Assembly: GCA_033762375.1 (NCBI GenBank)
Contig: JANRLQ010000026.1
Span: 186,001 to 250,000 of the forward strand
Direction: 5' to 3'
Length of the DNA: 64,000 bases
Source: RDXT01 sp033762375
GTDB lineage: Bacteria; Bacteroidota; Bacteroidia; J057
The translations under genes were made by a program, and so were the position numbers. Below are positions 61,392 through 64,000 of this stretch, in pieces (positions within the stretch are counted from its first letter, which is position 1; each line of letters begins with the position of its first letter). The notes under the pieces are model-generated. The model saw only the letters and a list, made by a program, of their open reading frames with translations. It was not told the DNA's origin and did not search any database.

Positions 61392-64000
61392 CTACGCTTC
61401 CAGCAGGCGCAGTATCTGCTCCAGTTCTTTGTCCCGGTTGCGCCAGAAATTACGGGCCCATACCCGATACACCTGCCATCCACGATCGCGCAGCAGGGCA
61501 GGACGATAGACCTCCCGCTCCTTGACGCTGGCCCCGCTGAAATAAAACGCACCTTCGCATTCAATCCCAAGCTTAAACTGAGCCGGATCGGCAGGATCCC
61601 GCACGGCCATGTCCAGTCGCCAACGGGTATCTCCCAGGGCGTGTACGACCTGATAACCACGCTGAGTCAGTGCAGCGGCCAGCCAGGCCGCTATGACTCC
61701 GGGCTCAGGTGCAGGACTGGACTGCATCAACTCAGCGGGGCGCAGGCCTTGGCTGACAGCGTACCCGTAGGCAAGGTATTGCTGGAGCAGGCGCGGTCCC
61801 GGATGCAGGGTATCCGCCACCCGGAGGTCCCCCGGCATAAAACTGCATACGATGTATATCTTCTGGCGGGCACGGGAGACTGCTACGTTGAGCCTGTTTT
61901 CACCCCCGGCCTGATTCAGCAGCCCAAACTGCGCGGAGAGCCGCCCCTTATCATCGGGTGCATACCCTGTCGAAAAAATAATGACATCACGTTCATCTCC
62001 CTGGACGTTTTCAATGTTTTTGACAAACAATCCCATAAATGCCTCTTGATCAAATCGTTGCATTGCCGCCATCAACTTTTGGCCCAGCTGGGGAGATTCA
62101 CGGTTCAATCGCTCCAGGGTTTGATCCAGGAGATCCCGGATGAGTTCTTGCTGGACGTAGTTAAACGTAACTACCCCGAGGGAGGGCTGGGGCGAGGAGG
62201 CGACCAGCTCCAGGATCAGCCGGACCACCGCTTCGGCTTCCGGTACATTGGCCTGACTTTCCCACCGTCCCGGTACAGAGACCCACTCGATGGGCGGTAT
62301 CCAGCGATGATCTGCTCTGGCAGGAGGAATCATCTGGAGACGACCATCATAAAAGCAGGTGTTTGAAAAATGAATCAGGGCAGCATCCCGGGACCGGTAA
62401 TGCCAGGTGAGATGGGCAGCCGGATATGCTGCACGTGCCAGGTCCAGGACACTCTCCACCTCCAGGGCCAGTGGATTCTCTACAAATGCCGTATCAGCCT
62501 CTTCATATCGTACCTGATACAGGTCAGCAGGCCTTAGCTGCTTGTCATCTCCGGCAATCACACACTGTGTCCCCCGCAACATGACCGGTATGGCCCGCTC
62601 CACAAAACACTGGGAGGCCTCATCAAAAATCACCAGGTCAAAAAAGTTTTTTTCCATCGGAAAAATGGCTGCCGCAGCCTCCGGAGATACCATCCAGCAC
62701 GGAAGGAGCTCTGGCAGACCAGACTGCCAGGTTTCCTGGACAAGTTTTCGTACAGGCCAGATCAGTCTTTTTTTGGTGACCTGGTGATAGATAGTCCGGT
62801 AGGTGACGGGATTTTTCAGCCGGTTGTATTGTATGATGCCGACTACCCGCTCTTTGACCCGGCGATGGATCAGGTCCACGGTGTGCTGGCGGCGCTCATC
62901 CAGTTTTTGGGCATACGCATGGGCTGTCCGATGCCATCCCCGGGTGCCTACCTCTGTCAGTACAGGATTGGTACGCTCTGCCTGCTCGATCCAGTACTGA
63001 ATGATTCGCTGCCGCACTTGCCGGATTACCTGGGGTGGGTCGGTATGTTGTGACAGCTCTGGTTGTATTGCCTTGATCGCCGCACGTGCTGCCGTACTGA
63101 GCGGGGCTAATGTCGTGTCCAGGATGCGCAGTTCCTCCGCATCTCGCTCAAATGAGTGGATCAGCTCACGGAGCCAGTCCTGTACCTCCCCGGGATCTGC
63201 TACCGCACTGAGCAGATGGTCTGTCTGGCTCATGTGCAGAAATGTCCCCCAGTGCTGTCGTGTCTCTTCCAGCTCCCGGGTAAATGCCTCCAGCCGTTGT
63301 ATCACGGCACATGACGCCTGCCACCGCTGCATATCCAGCCGTCCGCTCTCGAACCGGGGTTTGATCTTCTGAAAGTAGGTGATACTGCTGATCTGCTCCC
63401 AGGCATCCAGGGCTGTTTGTTTACGGGTGATCCACGCCTGCCGGGTAACCTGGGTGTCCAGCAGCGGAAAATCACCCGTAAAAGGATGCGCATGGTACTT
63501 GCCATACACCTTCTGAAGCCGGAGATATACGGCGGCCTCGTCTGCCAGTTGCTTGAGCAGCTCAGGGGTTAAGATGGATTGTGCGGGCTCCAGAAGTTTG
63601 CGGATAAACCACCGGGCGCGCAAAAAACCGATGGACATCCACCTGAGCGGATGATGCATAAGCCGCTGATACTGCGCGATATGACCTGCCAGGGCTTCTA
63701 CATAGGGCCAGTGGGCATCTGTAAGCCAGGCCCTCTGGCCGAGTTGTGAGACAGGTTTCTCAAACTGGCTCAGCAGTGCCCTGCCTTTTTCCGGAGTGAG
63801 ATCAGCTTGCTTCAGTGCTTCTATATCCTCCCGCACCTGGGGAGACATCAGGGCCTGGTCTGCTGTCCGGAAGGCTGCTATACGTGACCTGTTTGTAGCG
63901 GGATCCAGAATATGGGTACGCAGCGGATCAGCCAATACAGCATACTGGGTATGCAGACCCGCCAGCCGTGCTGGTATGGCCTGGAGTTCATGTCTGAGCC
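61392..64000 (-). CDS. Superfamily 1 helicase fused to Vsr/DUF559-like nuclease, N-terminus outside window
   Basis: The frame is open from the stop at 61392 to the right edge; at least 868 residues are visible. Helicase marks in order: DEAxQ Walker B (FDLVIFDEASQCFVER), motif III GDDKQLRP, motif IV HYRSRDAALIHFSNTCF, motif V/VI region VQGDERDVIIFSTGYAP and NRLNVAVSRARQKIYIV. The Walker A lies outside the window. The last ~100 residues are a small alpha/beta domain with LGIECEGAFYFSGASVKERE and RGWQVYRVWARNFWRN, the pattern of the Vsr/DUF559 endonuclease fold. DNA repair, or defence against foreign DNA, are the likely roles. It might be the only gene of a single-protein defence system, but its left neighbour is serA. 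Confidence 0.82.
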   Translation of the reverse strand, partial: LRHELQAIPARLAGLHTQYAVLADPLRTHILDPATNRSRIAAFRTADQALMSPQVREDIEALKQADLTPEKGRALLSQFEKPVSQLGQRAWLTDAHWPYVEALAGHIAQYQRLMHHPLRWMSIGFLRARWFIRKLLEPAQSILTPELLKQLADEAAVYLRLQKVYGKYHAHPFTGDFPLLDTQVTRQAWITRKQTALDAWEQISSITYFQKIKPRFESGRLDMQRWQASCAVIQRLEAFTRELEETRQHWGTFLHMSQTDHLLSAVADPGEVQDWLRELIHSFERDAEELRILDTTLAPLSTAARAAIKAIQPELSQHTDPPQVIRQVRQRIIQYWIEQAERTNPVLTEVGTRGWHRTAHAYAQKLDERRQHTVDLIHRRVKERVVGIIQYNRLKNPVTYRTIYHQVTKKRLIWPVRKLVQETWQSGLPELLPCWMVSPEAAAAIFPMEKNFFDLVIFDEASQCFVERAIPVMLRGTQCVIAGDDKQLRPADLYQVRYEEADTAFVENPLALEVESVLDLARAAYPAAHLTWHYRSRDAALIHFSNTCFYDGRLQMIPPARADHRWIPPIEWVSVPGRWESQANVPEAEAVVRLILELVASSPQPSLGVVTFNYVQQELIRDLLDQTLERLNRESPQLGQKLMAAMQRFDQEAFMGLFVKNIENVQGDERDVIIFSTGYAPDDKGRLSAQFGLLNQAGGENRLNVAVSRARQKIYIVCSFMPGDLRVADTLHPGPRLLQQYLAYGYAVSQGLRPAELMQSSPAPEPGVIAAWLAAALTQRGYQVVHALGDTRWRLDMAVRDPADPAQFKLGIECEGAFYFSGASVKEREVYRPALLRDRGWQVYRVWARNFWRNRDKELEQILRLLEA

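Noticed and set aside
61365..62366. Open frame of 333 codons on the plus strand opposite the helicase gene
   Set aside because: Same reason: it is a shadow of the helicase with no recognisable motif.
1..64000. CRISPR arrays, insertion sequences, rRNA operons or prophage structural genes
   Set aside because: I found no regularly spaced direct repeats, transposase, integrase or rRNA segments on either strand.

Overview
The window looks like chromosomal DNA of a free-living Bacteroidota bacterium, most likely from the Saprospiria/Chitinophagia side of the phylum. The evidence is a type IX secretion sorting domain on a large exoprotein, several promoters matching the Bacteroidota consensus (TAnnTTTG, once with an upstream TTTG box), an MqnC enzyme of the futalosine menaquinone route, an AraC regulator with a membrane-spanning N-terminus, and few Shine-Dalgarno sequences. 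Composition looks moderately GC-rich and even throughout. I saw no rRNA, insertion sequence, prophage or CRISPR array. One tRNA gene is present.

Layout. 1-8.2 kb: the tail of a metallo-beta-lactamase-fold hydrolase and a pentapeptide-like secreted protein, then a long minus-strand block (AraC regulator, cysteine desulfurase, secreted protein, glycosyltransferase fusion, recR, ddl) and recX. The recX-ddl gap holds a tight cluster of DnaA-box-like 9-mers. 8.2-22 kb: a lipoprotein, a J-domain-like coiled-coil protein, fumC, a membrane patatin-like lipase, parE, nitroreductase, glutathione peroxidase, a dimethylformamidase-like membrane protein, metG and a small lipoprotein. 22-32 kb: a giant exported PQQ-type sugar dehydrogenase with a T9SS tail, a gene-poor 540 bp stretch, a three-gene sugar cluster (Gfo/Idh oxidoreductase, sugar isomerase, MFS transporter) and a phosphate transporter. 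32-44 kb: aldehyde dehydrogenase, a DUF457-type membrane protein, secreted proteins, a cell-wall amidase-like protein, a Tat-exported Gfo/Idh protein, rlmN, a DUF2167 protein and a 1262-residue TPR protein carrying a degenerate CHAT domain. 44-52.7 kb: a universal stress protein, tRNA-Gln-prs-rplY-pth, a parA-like gene with an unusual ribbon-helix-helix partner, SDR, Nudix and mltG. 52.7-64 kb: envelope proteins, a thioredoxin fold without its cysteines fused to LysM, mqnC, a PaiB-like protein, a second SDR, a serA-like dehydrogenase, and a large helicase-nuclease that runs off the right edge.

Most of the window is housekeeping: replication and repair (recR, recX, parE), translation (metG, prs, rplY, pth, rlmN), the cell wall (ddl, mltG, LysM and amidase proteins) and central metabolism (fumC, serA, mqnC). 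The features most worth a second look are the DnaA-box cluster at 7.6 kb, the ParA/RHH pair at 47.5-48.7 kb, several proteins that keep a recognisable catalytic fold but have lost its catalytic residues (CHAT, thioredoxin, SDR, phosphoglycosyltransferase), and the helicase-nuclease at the right edge. All functions are read from sequence motifs by eye; no database search was run.
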